Shown here one piece after another: positions 6,659 through 13,882 of a stretch of DNA of 18,415 nucleotides. Position numbers and translations under genes: made by a program. The stretch is taken from contig JAKAMD010000024.1 in NCBI GenBank assembly GCA_021823875.1, positions 1 to 18,415 on the forward strand, in the 5' to 3' direction. The notes below the pieces were generated by a model that was not told the origin of the DNA, ran no database searches, and worked only from the letters and a program-made list of their open reading frames with translations. The number at the start of each line of letters is the position of its first letter. Position 1 is the first letter of the stretch. The DNA comes from Pseudomonadota bacterium. Lineage in GTDB: Bacteria > Pseudomonadota > Alphaproteobacteria > Rhizobiales > Xanthobacteraceae.

Positions 6659-8209
6659 TCACTCCAGCACCGCTGCCTCTTCCAGCTCGTCTTGCGTCGG
6701 CTTTTTCTTGGACGTACTGATGATGAAGATTAGCGGGATCACGGCGAAAGTCACCATCATCAAGAACTTGTAGTCGTTGAGATAGCCGATCAGCGTCGCC
6801 TGCTGGGTGACGATGGCATTCATCAAAGCGCGGCCCTGTTCGGTCGTCATGTTGAGGATCGCGTGCACGTCGGGCATCTGCAGGGCGTCATTGAACGGGG
6901 TCACGTCCTCCACCAGCCGTTGGTGCATATAGTTGCTCTCGCTGGTGAGATGCGCGATCACCATGGAAATGCCAACCGATGAACCGATGTTGCGCACCAG
7001 CGTCAAGATCGCGGTGCCGCCGTTACGCAGATGGCCAGGCAGGGTGAGGAAGGCCGCGGTGGTGATCGGCACGAACAACAAACCCAGGCCGATGCCCTGC
7101 ACGACCGACGTAATCACGATCGTTTCCTGCGTGGTATCGAGCGAGAAGCTGGTGAAGTAATGAAGTGTGCCGCCGGTGAGCAGCAATCCAATCAGCATCA
7201 GGTAGCGCGTTTCAATCAGTTTCATCAGACGCGGCACCACCATCATCGTCAGCAGCGTACCGACGCCGCGCGAGCCGAGCAGAAAGCCGGCGGTCTGGAT
7301 CGGATAGCCGAGTAGTTGCTGCATGAACGGCGTGATCAGCGCCATGGTGCCGAACAGCACCACGCCGATCACCACCATGAACACCACGCCGGACACAAAA
7401 TTGCGGTCTTTGAACATTTCGAAGCGCACGAAGGGCTCCGGCGTGGTCAATGAATGGGCGAAGAAATAGTAGAAGCCGGCGATCGAGACGATCGTCTCGA
7501 CCCAGATTTCGGTCGAGCCGTACCAGCCGACCTGTTCGCCGCGGTCGAGAAACAACTGCAACGCTCCGATGCCGACCGCGAGCGCGATGAAGCCGAACCA
7601 GTCAAAGCGCAAATGCTCGTGGCGCGGAGTCTCCTCCATGACCAACAACATGCCGACGACGGTGATGACGCCGATCGGTAGGTTGATCAGGAACACCCAA
7701 TGCCAGGAATAATTATCGGTGAGCCAGGCGCCCAGCGTCGGGCCCATGATGGGCCCCAGCATCACGCCGATGCCCCAGATCGCCATGGCCGAGCCGCGTT
7801 CCTCGACAGTATAGGAGTCGAGCAGCACCGCCTGCGACAACGGCACCAGCGCCGCTCCGGCCATGCCCTGCAGCAGGCGGAACAGCACGATCTGCTCGAT
7901 GTTCTGCGACAGCGCGCACAGCAGCGAGGCAACGGTGAAGCCGGCGACGCAAGTGATGAACAGCTTCTTGCGGCCGAAGCGGTCGGCCAGCCAGCCGATC
8001 GGCGCCGTCATGATGGCGGCGGCGACGATATAGGAGGTCAGCACCCAGTTGATCTGGTCGAGCGAGGCCGACAGCGATCCCTGCATATAGGGCAACGCCA
8101 CATTGGCGATAGTGGTGTCAAGCGCCTGCATGATGGTCGCCGTCATCGCGCATACTGTGATCAGCATGCGCAATGTCTTGGGCGACAACGATGCGAAGCG
8201 CGCGCTCAT
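6659..8209 (-). CDS. emrB: DHA2-family MFS multidrug exporter, EmrB-type
   Basis: A 516-residue proton-driven drug exporter of the inner membrane with the 14-helix layout of the DHA2 (EmrB/QacA) family. Motifs: D1 LDTTIANVALP (30-40), motif A GWLADRFGRKK (72-82), and motif C in helix 5, GIGVMLGPIMGPTLG (146-160). Before the last helix there is a loop of about 70 residues (LTSESNYMHQRLVEDVTPF...) typical of EmrB. The ATG overlaps the stop of the upstream emrA-like gene as ATGA (8206-8209), so translation is coupled. It works with the adaptor upstream and an outer-membrane TolC-type channel, which is not encoded here. The C-terminus is soluble and acidic (PTQDELEEAAVLE). Drug range cannot be inferred. 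Confidence 0.95.
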   Translation of the reverse strand: MSARFASLSPKTLRMLITVCAMTATIMQALDTTIANVALPYMQGSLSASLDQINWVLTSYIVAAAIMTAPIGWLADRFGRKKLFITCVAGFTVASLLCALSQNIEQIVLFRLLQGMAGAALVPLSQAVLLDSYTVEERGSAMAIWGIGVMLGPIMGPTLGAWLTDNYSWHWVFLINLPIGVITVVGMLLVMEETPRHEHLRFDWFGFIALAVGIGALQLFLDRGEQVGWYGSTEIWVETIVSIAGFYYFFAHSLTTPEPFVRFEMFKDRNFVSGVVFMVVIGVVLFGTMALITPFMQQLLGYPIQTAGFLLGSRGVGTLLTMMVVPRLMKLIETRYLMLIGLLLTGGTLHYFTSFSLDTTQETIVITSVVQGIGLGLLFVPITTAAFLTLPGHLRNGGTAILTLVRNIGSSVGISMVIAHLTSESNYMHQRLVEDVTPFNDALQMPDVHAILNMTTEQGRALMNAIVTQQATLIGYLNDYKFLMMVTFAVIPLIFIISTSKKKPTQDELEEAAVLE

Positions 8210-9372
8210 TTTCGGTCTTTCGCCGCGGCCGAGAAGAACGGCAGCCGGCTGTGGTGGGTGTCGATATCGACCACCACGCTCATGCCGGCGCGCAGCAAAT
8301 GAGTGTCCTCATCCTTGTCGAAAGCGATGCGCACCGGCACACGCTGCACCACCTTGACCCAGTTGCCGGTGGCGTTCTGCGGCGGCAAGATCGAGAACTG
8401 CGCGCCGGTACCAGGGCTCACCGCCACCACGTGGCCCTTGAAAACGTGGTCGGGAAACGAGTCGACCGACAGTGTCGCCGCCTGTCCGATCCGCAGATAA
8501 GTGATGTCAGTTTCCTTCGGATTGGCGTCGACCCAGGGGTTCTGGTCGTCGATCACGCTCAGCACCGGCGAGCCGGCGGGGATGAAACGGCCAAGCTGGA
8601 TATTGTCGACCTGCGTCGCAGTGCCCGAGATCGGCGCGCGCACCACGGTGAGCCGTAGATTGCGCTTGGCGTCGTCGAGCGCGGCCTTGGCCTGGGCATA
8701 TTCGGGAAACTCGGCGAGCGGCAGGTCGGGCTTGCCGAGCAACTGGCTGAGCGTGGTCTGCAGCTGCTGCGTGGCGAACTGCGCCTGCAATTGCGCGGTC
8801 ACCAGTGCGGCGGCGGCGGTGTCGAGATCGGCCTGCGAACCGGCCCGACTTTCCACCAGCTTATTCTTGCGCTCGACGTCGTGCTTCTTGATCTCGACGT
8901 TCTTCTTGGCGAGCTCGACCAGCGTAGTGAGCGAGCCATAGGTGGCCTTGAGCTTGTCGTAATCGGTGCGCGCGGCCGCGAGCTTGGCCTCGGCGCCGAC
9001 CAGCGCGAGCCTGTAGGGCTCGGGATCGAGCGTGAACAACTCGTCGCCCGGCTTGACGTGCTGGCCCTCGACGACCGCGACATGGGTGATCTTGCCCGAC
9101 ACGTCGGGCGTGATCAGCACCTTCTGCGCGCCGACATAGGCATTGTCGGTGGAGATGTAGCGGCCGCCGGTGAGATAGAACCAGGCGCCGCCGAGCACGG
9201 CCAGCGACGGCAGCACGACCAGCAGCAGCATGCGCAGCCGCTTGCGCCCGCCTTGCGCGGACTTCTCCGGCGCTTGTCCGGCCGCGCCTTGTTCCGGCCG
9301 GTTCTTGGATTCGGGCGCGGCCTCGCCCTTGATCTCGGGCGCCGGAACGATCTTCAAGACCTTGTCATTCAT
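8206..9372 (-). CDS. emrA: HlyD/EmrA-type membrane fusion (adaptor) subunit of efflux pump
   Basis: A 388-residue periplasmic adaptor joining the EmrB-type pump to an outer-membrane channel. Residues 1-47 are cytoplasmic and polar, 48-67 form one membrane anchor, then RYISTDNAYVGAQKVLITPDVSGKI (71-95, the strand typical of EmrA) starts the first half of the lipoyl domain. A long alpha-hairpin covers about 120-230, followed by the second lipoyl half VVRAPISGTATQ and the beta-barrel (WVDANPKETDITYLRIGQ). The ATG at 9372 is the only start; upstream codons in this frame are open through a 12-bp tandem repeat (reading Ile-Lys-Asn-Ser) but contain no start codon. There is no strong ribosome site: the leader is repeat DNA ending AAGAACAGCACC. 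Translation may therefore depend on ribosomes arriving from marR. Confidence 0.94.
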   Translation of the reverse strand: MNDKVLKIVPAPEIKGEAAPESKNRPEQGAAGQAPEKSAQGGRKRLRMLLLVVLPSLAVLGGAWFYLTGGRYISTDNAYVGAQKVLITPDVSGKITHVAVVEGQHVKPGDELFTLDPEPYRLALVGAEAKLAAARTDYDKLKATYGSLTTLVELAKKNVEIKKHDVERKNKLVESRAGSQADLDTAAAALVTAQLQAQFATQQLQTTLSQLLGKPDLPLAEFPEYAQAKAALDDAKRNLRLTVVRAPISGTATQVDNIQLGRFIPAGSPVLSVIDDQNPWVDANPKETDITYLRIGQAATLSVDSFPDHVFKGHVVAVSPGTGAQFSILPPQNATGNWVKVVQRVPVRIAFDKDEDTHLLRAGMSVVVDIDTHHSRLPFFSAAAKDRK

Positions 9373-9375
9373 GGT

Positions 9376-9471
9376 GCTGTTCTTGATGCTGTTCTTGATG
9401 CTGTTCTTGATGCTGTTCTTGATGCTGTTCTTGATGCTGTTCTTGATGCTGTTCTTGATGCTGTGCTTAAC
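9376..9471 (-). repeat. 12-bp tandem repeat filling the marR-emrA gap
   Basis: On +, GCTGTTCTTGAT occurs seven times without error (9376-9459), followed by a degenerate eighth unit GCTGTGCTTAAC (9460-9471). On - the unit is ATCAAGAACAGC. The array spans the whole gap between the marR stop (9467-9469) and the emrA start (9372). The marR TAA lies inside the degenerate unit. Confidence 0.98.
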
Positions 9472-9940
9472 CGTTGGCGGCTTCAGGCTGCGCGCCGTTG
9501 CGGTTGATGGCGGCGCGCAGGTTATACTTGAGCAGAGCGAGATCGCGCAGCAGCCGGCCGCTGGCCTTGTCGTCGAGACCTTCGAGGACGGTGCCCATCA
9601 TGTCCTGGCCGAGTGCGGCCAGCTTTTCGAGCAGCGGCTTGGCGGCTGGCAAAAGATAGAGGCGGTTGGCGCGGCGGTCGTGCGGATCGTGCCGCCGCTC
9701 GATCAGGCCGTTATCGGCGAGACGATCGAGCAGACGGGTGAGTGAGATCGGTTGCAGGTCGAGCATCTCAGCGAGCTCGGATTGTTTCAACCCTTCGCTG
9801 CGCTCAATACGAACCAAAACTGCCCATTGCGCGCGCGAGATGCCAAGGCCGCGCGCCCGCTGATCAGCATAGGTTTTGAGCATTCGTGCTACGTCCATGA
9901 TTGTAAAGGCGATTTCGCGATTGACCGGCAGCGGCGGCAT
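9467..9940 (-). CDS. MarR-family transcriptional regulator of the efflux operon
   Basis: A 157-residue dimeric winged-helix regulator. Helix-turn-helix at about 52-79 (LKQSELAEMLDLQPISLTRLLDRLADNG) and wing RRHDPHDRRANRLYLL (82-97) with the family's DxRR signature. It is the first gene of a marR-adaptor-MFS operon, the usual arrangement where the repressor senses a toxic ligand of the pump and controls itself and the pump genes. The ATG at 9940 has GAGG upstream and sits about 22 nt downstream of the predicted transcription start. The stop TAA falls in a degenerate repeat unit. If read through, the frame continues as (His-Gln-Glu-Gln)7 and ends at TGA 9367-9365, overlapping the emrA start. 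Confidence 0.93.
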   Translation of the reverse strand: MPPLPVNREIAFTIMDVARMLKTYADQRARGLGISRAQWAVLVRIERSEGLKQSELAEMLDLQPISLTRLLDRLADNGLIERRHDPHDRRANRLYLLPAAKPLLEKLAALGQDMMGTVLEGLDDKASGRLLRDLALLKYNLRAAINRNGAQPEAANG

Positions 9941-9968
9941 GGCCTCGTTCCCTCTCGTAACGCGGCAT

Positions 9969-9996
9969 ATAATAAGTATGCTTATAATAAGCGCAA
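9969..9996 (-). promoter_or_regulatory. Promoter and palindromic operator of marR-emrAB
   Basis: On -, -35 TTGCGC (9996-9991), 16-bp spacer, -10 TATTAT (9974-9969). Overlapping them is the palindrome ATAAG-TATG-CTTAT (9972-9985); a further half-site ATAAG lies at 9987-9991, and TATAATAAG is repeated directly at 9968-9976 and 9983-9991. A palindrome of this size over the core promoter is the expected site of MarR autorepression. Confidence 0.72.
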
Positions 9997-10124
9997 TAGA
10001 GCTTTTGGCCTATGTGCCGATCCGGGCCACCCGCCGACGTCACAGGGTGAAGATTTCCCTACCGCGGCGGGCAGATGACGCGCTTTGCGGTCTCAGGCAG
10101 AGTCCGCGCACACTATTTCCTTTT

Positions 10125-10222
10125 GTCATTCCGAGATGCCCCGCGTGAGCGGGCGGACCCAGAATCCAGAACTGTGCTTGTTTCGTTTCTGGATTCCGGG
10201 TTCGCTCGCGCCCCGGAATGAC
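10125..10222 (+). repeat. Family B dispersed palindromic repeat, copy 1
   Basis: Outer arms GTCATTCC (10125-10132) and GGAATGAC (10215-10222). Inner arms GAATCCAGAA and TTCTGGATTC, followed by CCGGGTTCGCTCGC. The right half matches copy 2 at 13883-13995 almost base for base. It ends 27 bp before the start of the downstream gene, so it forms part of its leader. Confidence 0.85.
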
Positions 10223-10249
10223 GATGGGAAGAACTGGAAGGAAACGGCA

Positions 10250-11143
10250 ATGGAGATTGGCTTCATCGGATTGGGCAATATGGGCGCACCGATGGCGCGC
10301 CGGCTGATTGAAGCCGGCCACAAACTCGTCGTCTATGACACGCGCGATAACGCGGCCGCCCCACTGGTGGCGCTAGGCGCCCAGCTGGCATCTTCGCCGC
10401 AGGACGTCGCCGACCGGGTCGAGACGGTCATGGCGAGCCTGCCGGAACCGCAGATCGTCGCCAAGGTCGCGGTGGGCGAAGGCGGCCTGCTGCGCGGCAA
10501 ACGCATCAAGCGTTTCGTCGACCTCTCGACCACCGGCGCGCGCATGGCGGCGACCATCGCCACGGGACTTGCCAAGCGCGACATCGCGCAGATCGACTCG
10601 CCGGTCTCCGGCGGCGTCGCTGGCGCAGTGAAGGGCACGCTCGCCGTCATGGTGTCCGGCCCGCAGGCCGACATCGACGCGGTCAAGGACGTGCTGTCCG
10701 TGTTCGGCACGGTCTTCGTCATCGGCCACAAGGCCGGCATGGCGCAGACCATGAAGCTCGCCAACAATTTCCTTTCCGCCACTGCCATGGCGGCGACCTC
10801 GGAGGCGATCGTGATGGGCGTGAAGGCGGGGCTCGATCCCTCGATCATGATCGAGGTCATCAATGCCGGCTCCGGCCGCAACACCGCCTCGACCGGCAAA
10901 TTTCCTAACGCCATCATCCCGCGCACATTCAATCTCGGCTTCGCCACCGCGCTGATGCTGAAGGACGTGCGGCTCTGCGTGGCGGAAGCACGCGCGCTCG
11001 GCGTCCCCGACGAGGTGATGAATGCGGTGCTCGGCGTCTGGGAGCAGGCCAACAGCGAGATCGGCGGCGACAAGGATTTCACCACCGTCATTCAGCCGAT
11101 CGAAAAACGCGCCGGCGTCATCGTGGGGAGAGACAAGCCATGA
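10250..11143 (+). CDS. NAD(P)-dependent beta-hydroxyacid dehydrogenase (3-hydroxyisobutyrate dehydrogenase family)
   Basis: A 297-residue enzyme oxidising a beta-hydroxyacid to the semialdehyde or keto acid. The start is the ATG at 10250 (MEIGFIGLGNMG), with GGAAGGAA upstream. The frame is open further upstream to 10085 but runs through a family B repeat, so the longer reading is rejected. Motifs: cofactor loop GFIGLGNMG (4-12), substrate motif DSPVSGGVAGA (116-126), and catalytic Lys169 and Asn173 in KLANN. Asp30 after beta-2, followed by Arg32, leaves NAD versus NADP open. The stop overlaps the next gene's start (ATGA, 11140-11143). Could be 3-hydroxyisobutyrate, tartronate-semialdehyde or another family activity; the substrate is not determinable. 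The coupled lactonase-like hydrolase suggests a shared pathway. Confidence 0.92.
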   Translation: MEIGFIGLGNMGAPMARRLIEAGHKLVVYDTRDNAAAPLVALGAQLASSPQDVADRVETVMASLPEPQIVAKVAVGEGGLLRGKRIKRFVDLSTTGARMAATIATGLAKRDIAQIDSPVSGGVAGAVKGTLAVMVSGPQADIDAVKDVLSVFGTVFVIGHKAGMAQTMKLANNFLSATAMAATSEAIVMGVKAGLDPSIMIEVINAGSGRNTASTGKFPNAIIPRTFNLGFATALMLKDVRLCVAEARALGVPDEVMNAVLGVWEQANSEIGGDKDFTTVIQPIEKRAGVIVGRDKP

Positions 11144-11937
11144 GTGACGATATCCACGAAGTCTTCGCCGTCCGCTATGCCAGCCACGCGCGCAAGCGCA
11201 GCGACAACTACATTTTCGGCGACCCGCACGACGAGATGACCTCGATCGCCTATTACGTCTGGGTGATTACTGGCCCGCATGGCGTTTTCGTCTGCGACAC
11301 CGGTTTCGACCAGGCCGCCGCCAAGCAGCGCGCCCGCAAGATCATCAAGCCGGTCGGCGAAGGCCTGAAGGCGCTCGGCATCGAGCCCGATCATGTCGAT
11401 CACGTGATTTGCACCCACATGCATTGGGACCATGCCGGCAATCACGACCTGTTCCCCAATGCGCGCTATCACGTGCAGGATACCGAGATGGCCTATTGCA
11501 CCGGCCGCTGCATGTGCCATGCGATGCTGCGCATCCCGTTCGGCGAAAACGACGTGCAGGCCATGATAAGCAAGATATTCGCCGACCGTGTCGAGTTTCA
11601 CGACGGCACGGAGGAACTGGCGCCCGGCCTCACCGTGCACAAGATCGGCGGCCATTCGAAAGGGCTGCAATGCGTGCGGGTAAAGACCAAGCGCGGCTAC
11701 GTGGTGGTGGCGTCCGACAGCTGCCACCTGTATTCGCATATCGACGAGGGCCGCGTGTTCCCGATCACCTACAGCGTCGGCGACACCCTCGAGGGCTACC
11801 GGACGCTGCAGAAACTGGCCTCGTCGCGCCAGCACATCGTGCCCGGGCATGACCCGGAGGTGCTCAATCTCTATCCGGCGGCCAAGGCCGGATTGGAAGG
11901 TTGGGTCGCGCGGCTGGATGTGGAACCGAAAGGCTAG
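11140..11937 (+). CDS. MBL-fold metallo-hydrolase, N-acyl-homoserine-lactonase-like family
   Basis: A 265-residue metallo-beta-lactamase-fold hydrolase with a complete dinuclear metal site: His93, His95, Asp97 and His98 in THMHWDHAGNH, His172 in GGHSKG, Asp193 in ASDSCH, and His237 in VPGHDP. The layout resembles AttM/AiiA-type lactonases, but that alone does not prove quorum-signal hydrolysis; many relatives open other lactones or esters. An unusual cysteine cluster (YCTGRCMCHAML, Cys120, 124, 126) lies in the substrate-side loop. The start ATG has GGGGAG upstream and overlaps the stop of the preceding dehydrogenase by 4 nt, so the two are co-translated. A plausible role is hydrolysing a lactone made or used by that dehydrogenase, which is inference. 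A hairpin follows the stop. Confidence 0.9.
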   Translation: MSDDIHEVFAVRYASHARKRSDNYIFGDPHDEMTSIAYYVWVITGPHGVFVCDTGFDQAAAKQRARKIIKPVGEGLKALGIEPDHVDHVICTHMHWDHAGNHDLFPNARYHVQDTEMAYCTGRCMCHAMLRIPFGENDVQAMISKIFADRVEFHDGTEELAPGLTVHKIGGHSKGLQCVRVKTKRGYVVVASDSCHLYSHIDEGRVFPITYSVGDTLEGYRTLQKLASSRQHIVPGHDPEVLNLYPAAKAGLEGWVARLDVEPKG

Positions 11938-11941
11938 TTGG

Positions 11942-11963
11942 CTCCTCCCGCTTGCGGGAAGAG
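11942..11963 (+). repeat. Hairpin just after the MBL-hydrolase gene
   Basis: CTCCTCCCGC (11942-11951), TT loop, GCGGGAAGAG (11954-11963): a 10-bp stem with one mismatch, 4 nt after the stop codon. No T-run. It resembles short C/G-rich repeats seen in related genomes and could protect the 3' end of the mRNA. Confidence 0.5.
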
Positions 11964-11977
11964 GTGAAAGCAATGAA

Positions 11978-12016
11978 TTACACCAACCTCAGATCCGCGA
12001 ACGCTGCCTCATCTAC
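11978..12016 (-). pseudogene. Duplicate fragment of the macrodomain gene's 3' end
   Basis: On - this reads V-D-E-A-A-F-A-D-L-R-L-V-stop, against H-H-K-T-A-F-A-D-L-G-L-V-stop at the end of the intact macrodomain gene. The DNA matches 16 of 17 bases (11990-12006 against 12107-12123) and the copies are 117 nt apart, in the same frame. A palindromic repeat (12016-12087) lies between them. There is no start codon, so it is a remnant rather than a gene. Confidence 0.6.
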
Positions 12017-12087
12017 CGTTCATTCCCGCGAAAGCGGGAATCCAGTGCTCGCGGTCCCTGGGTCCCCGCTTTCGCGGGGACGAACGG
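12016..12087. repeat. Family C palindromic repeat (CATTCCCGCGAAAGCGGGAATCC type)
   Basis: Outer arms CCGTTC (12016-12021) and GAACGG (12082-12087). The left hairpin is ATTCCCGCGAAAGCGGGAAT (12022-12041) and the right hairpin is TCCCCGCTTTCGCGGGGA (12063-12080). TCCAG and CTGG match between them. This is a well-known proteobacterial intergenic repeat type. Here it is flanked by two copies of the macrodomain C-terminal coding sequence. Confidence 0.85.
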
Positions 12088-12094
12088 AAATGCT

Positions 12095-12643
12095 TCAAAC
12101 GAGTCCCAGGTCCGCGAACGCTGTCTTGTGATGCTCGGCGCTCTCGCGCGCGAAGCAACAGAAGATCACACGTCCGATCCCGCGCGGATGGGCGGCAATT
12201 TCGGCAGCCACCGTGCCAACCGCAATGCGCGCCGCTAGGTCGGCTGGGAAGCGATAGACACCAGTGGAGATCGCCGGAAACGCAATCGACTTGAGCTTAT
12301 GCGCAGCGGCGAGATCGAGCGCCGTGCGATAGCAACCGGCGAGCAGCTCTTCCTCGTTATGGCCGCCGCCATGCCACACCGGTCCGACCGCATGGATGAC
12401 GTGGCGCGCTTTCAGTTTGTAGCCGCGCGTGATCTTGGCCGAACCAGTTTCGCAGCCGCCCAGCGTCTCGCATTCCTTGAGCAGTTCCGGCCCGGCGGCG
12501 CGATGAATGGCACCATCCACCCCACCGCCGCCCAACAGCGAGCGGTTGGCGGCATTGACGATGGCATCGACATCGAGCGTGGTGATGTCGGCGACGACGA
12601 TGTCGAGCGTGGTCGATCCGATCTCGGCGGCGAGTTCTGACAT
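12095..12643 (-). CDS. Macrodomain protein, O-acetyl-ADP-ribose deacetylase (YmdB/MacroD-type)
   Basis: A 182-residue single macrodomain. MacroD-type enzymes hydrolyse O-acetyl-ADP-ribose and remove mono-ADP-ribose from acidic residues. Visible motifs in order: VVADITTLDVDAIVNAANRSLLGGGGVDGAIHRAAG (adenine-contacting Asp, the NAAN catalytic-loop Asn, and the GGGGVDGAIH phosphate loop), HAVGPVWHGG, and the second loop AFPAISTGVYRFP. All are intact, so activity is expected. The ATG at 12643 has only a weak ribosome site (upstream GTCCCC). The C-terminal tail (ESAEHHKTAFADLGLV) is duplicated beyond the stop around a palindromic repeat. Upstream lies a family A repeat that separates it from the patatin gene on the same strand. 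No ADP-ribosyltransferase gene is nearby. Confidence 0.93.
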   Translation of the reverse strand: MSELAAEIGSTTLDIVVADITTLDVDAIVNAANRSLLGGGGVDGAIHRAAGPELLKECETLGGCETGSAKITRGYKLKARHVIHAVGPVWHGGGHNEEELLAGCYRTALDLAAAHKLKSIAFPAISTGVYRFPADLAARIAVGTVAAEIAAHPRGIGRVIFCCFARESAEHHKTAFADLGLV

Positions 12644-12659
12644 GGGGACATTGTACGCG

Positions 12660-12784
12660 TGTCCCGGGCGCAGTGCAGCATGTAATGCTGCGCTGCTGAC
12701 CCGGGACCGTTACAACGTGCGGCGATCCCGGATCAGCGGCGTTTCACTCCGCCAACGCTCCGTGCAGCGCCGCATCCGGGACAG
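12660..12784 (+). repeat. Family A dispersed intergenic palindromic repeat, copy 2
   Basis: TGTCCCGGGCGCAGTGCAGC (12660-12679) pairs with GCTGCGCTGCTGACCCGGGAC (hairpin 1). ATCCCGGATCAGCGGCG pairs with CGCCGCATCCGGGACA (hairpin 2, ending 12783). It abuts the patatin stop codon (12788) and fills the gap to the macrodomain gene start. On - it lies directly after the patatin gene and could end or attenuate the bdhA-patatin transcript. Confidence 0.9.
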
Positions 12785-12787
12785 GCG

Positions 12788-13873
12788 CTACCCCCACTCC
12801 GAATAAACCTCGGCCTTTAGATCGATGCTCGAGCACACGCCGATATCGTCGTAATGCGCGTCGAGAAAACGGCGCGCCGCACGGTGGCCGAGCTTACGCA
12901 GCAATTCGAACGACTCATAATCGTTGCGCAGCCGGCCCGCCGAGGAAAAGCGCTCGCCCAGGCCTTCCAGCACGATGCGGTGCACCTTGATCTCGCGATA
13001 TTGGTTCAGCCCGGTGCCGTGCGGCACGCGGCCCTGCGCGATCAGCCGGTTGACGAATTCGATGGCGCGGAATTCCGAGAGCAGCGAGGAATTGAAGGTG
13101 ATCTCATTCACGCGCGCCATGATTTCGCGCGTCGAGGTGGGCAGCTTGTGCCGCACCAGCGGATTGATCTGCACGATCAGAACGTCCTCGGTCGCGGTCG
13201 AGCGGAAGAACGGATAGAGCACCGGGTTGCCGAGATAGCCACCGTCCCAATAGGGCTCGCCGTCGATCTCGACCGCACGGAAGATCGCCGGCAGGCAGGC
13301 CGAGGCCATCACCGCTTCGGCGGAGATCTTCTCGCGCGGGAAAATGTGCAGCCGGCCGGTCCGCACATTGGTGGCGGCGATGAAGATCTGATGCGTATCG
13401 GCGCGCAGGCCTTCGAAATCGACGAAGCGCTCGATCAGGTCCTTGAGCGGATTGATGTTGAGCGGATTGAGGTCGTAGGGCGACAGATATTGCGACCAGG
13501 CCTGCAGCCAATTGAAGCTCGGGCTTGCGCTTTGCACCAGCGAGAACAACCGCTCGGTGACCGCCCGCTGCAAAGGCGGCAAGTCGCCCCCGACGCTCGC
13601 CGCCCGCCAGAAATCGGCCAGCCGCTTGCGCGCTTCCTCCGGGCCGCCGCGCCTCAAGCCGTCGGCCAGCATCACCGCGTTGACCGCGCCGGCCGAGGTG
13701 CCGGAAATACCCTCGACCGTCAGCCGGCCGTCTTCCAGCAGATGCTCGAGCACACCCCAGGTGAAGGCGCCGTAGGCGCCGCCGCCCTGCAGAGCGAGAT
13801 TGATCAGCTTGGGTTTGTTGCGTTTGCCCGACCTATCGCCGCCGCCGAAGGCCCGCGTGAGGATGTCGATCAT
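12788..13873 (-). CDS. Patatin-like phospholipase family protein
   Basis: A 361-residue serine hydrolase of the patatin family, which cleaves lipid acyl esters with a Ser-Asp dyad. Oxyanion loop ALQGGGAYGAF (28-37), nucleophile motif GTSAG (58-62, Ser60), catalytic Asp210 in YWDGG. The C-terminal third (about 225-361, including HRIVLEGLGERFSSAGRLRN) looks like the DUF3734 extension found in PatD-type proteins. No signal peptide is seen, so it is probably cytosolic or membrane-peripheral. It lies downstream of bdhA on the same strand, separated by a 125-bp gap filled by a family B repeat. The bdhA-patatin pair matches the bdhA-patD operon of Legionella, linking it to poly-3-hydroxybutyrate or lipid turnover. 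Substrate unproven. Confidence 0.92.
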   Translation of the reverse strand: MIDILTRAFGGGDRSGKRNKPKLINLALQGGGAYGAFTWGVLEHLLEDGRLTVEGISGTSAGAVNAVMLADGLRRGGPEEARKRLADFWRAASVGGDLPPLQRAVTERLFSLVQSASPSFNWLQAWSQYLSPYDLNPLNINPLKDLIERFVDFEGLRADTHQIFIAATNVRTGRLHIFPREKISAEAVMASACLPAIFRAVEIDGEPYWDGGYLGNPVLYPFFRSTATEDVLIVQINPLVRHKLPTSTREIMARVNEITFNSSLLSEFRAIEFVNRLIAQGRVPHGTGLNQYREIKVHRIVLEGLGERFSSAGRLRNDYESFELLRKLGHRAARRFLDAHYDDIGVCSSIDLKAEVYSEWG

Positions 13874-13882
13874 GGGCGACCT

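Larger units (their letters stand above)
9941..10249. other. Intergenic region between divergent marR and dehydrogenase genes
   Basis: About 309 bp holding the marR promoter/operator at its left end and a family B repeat (10125-10222) at its right end. The 10000-10124 stretch contains no gene or motif that I can name. No good sigma-70 promoter for the rightward gene is visible. Confidence 0.6.

Noticed and set aside
9376..9471. Short tandem repeats considered as a CRISPR-like array
   Set aside because: Units are contiguous with no spacers, only 12 bp long, and no cas genes are present.
9230..9745. + strand reading frame with Leu-Phe-Leu-Met repeats, resembling a membrane peptide
   Set aside because: It is antisense to marR and emrA; the hydrophobic run is only a translation of the 12-bp repeat, and no ribosome site or family match supports it.
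10085..10249. N-terminal extension of the beta-hydroxyacid dehydrogenase
   Set aside because: The extra codons run through the family B palindrome; the family N-terminus begins at the ATG at 10250.
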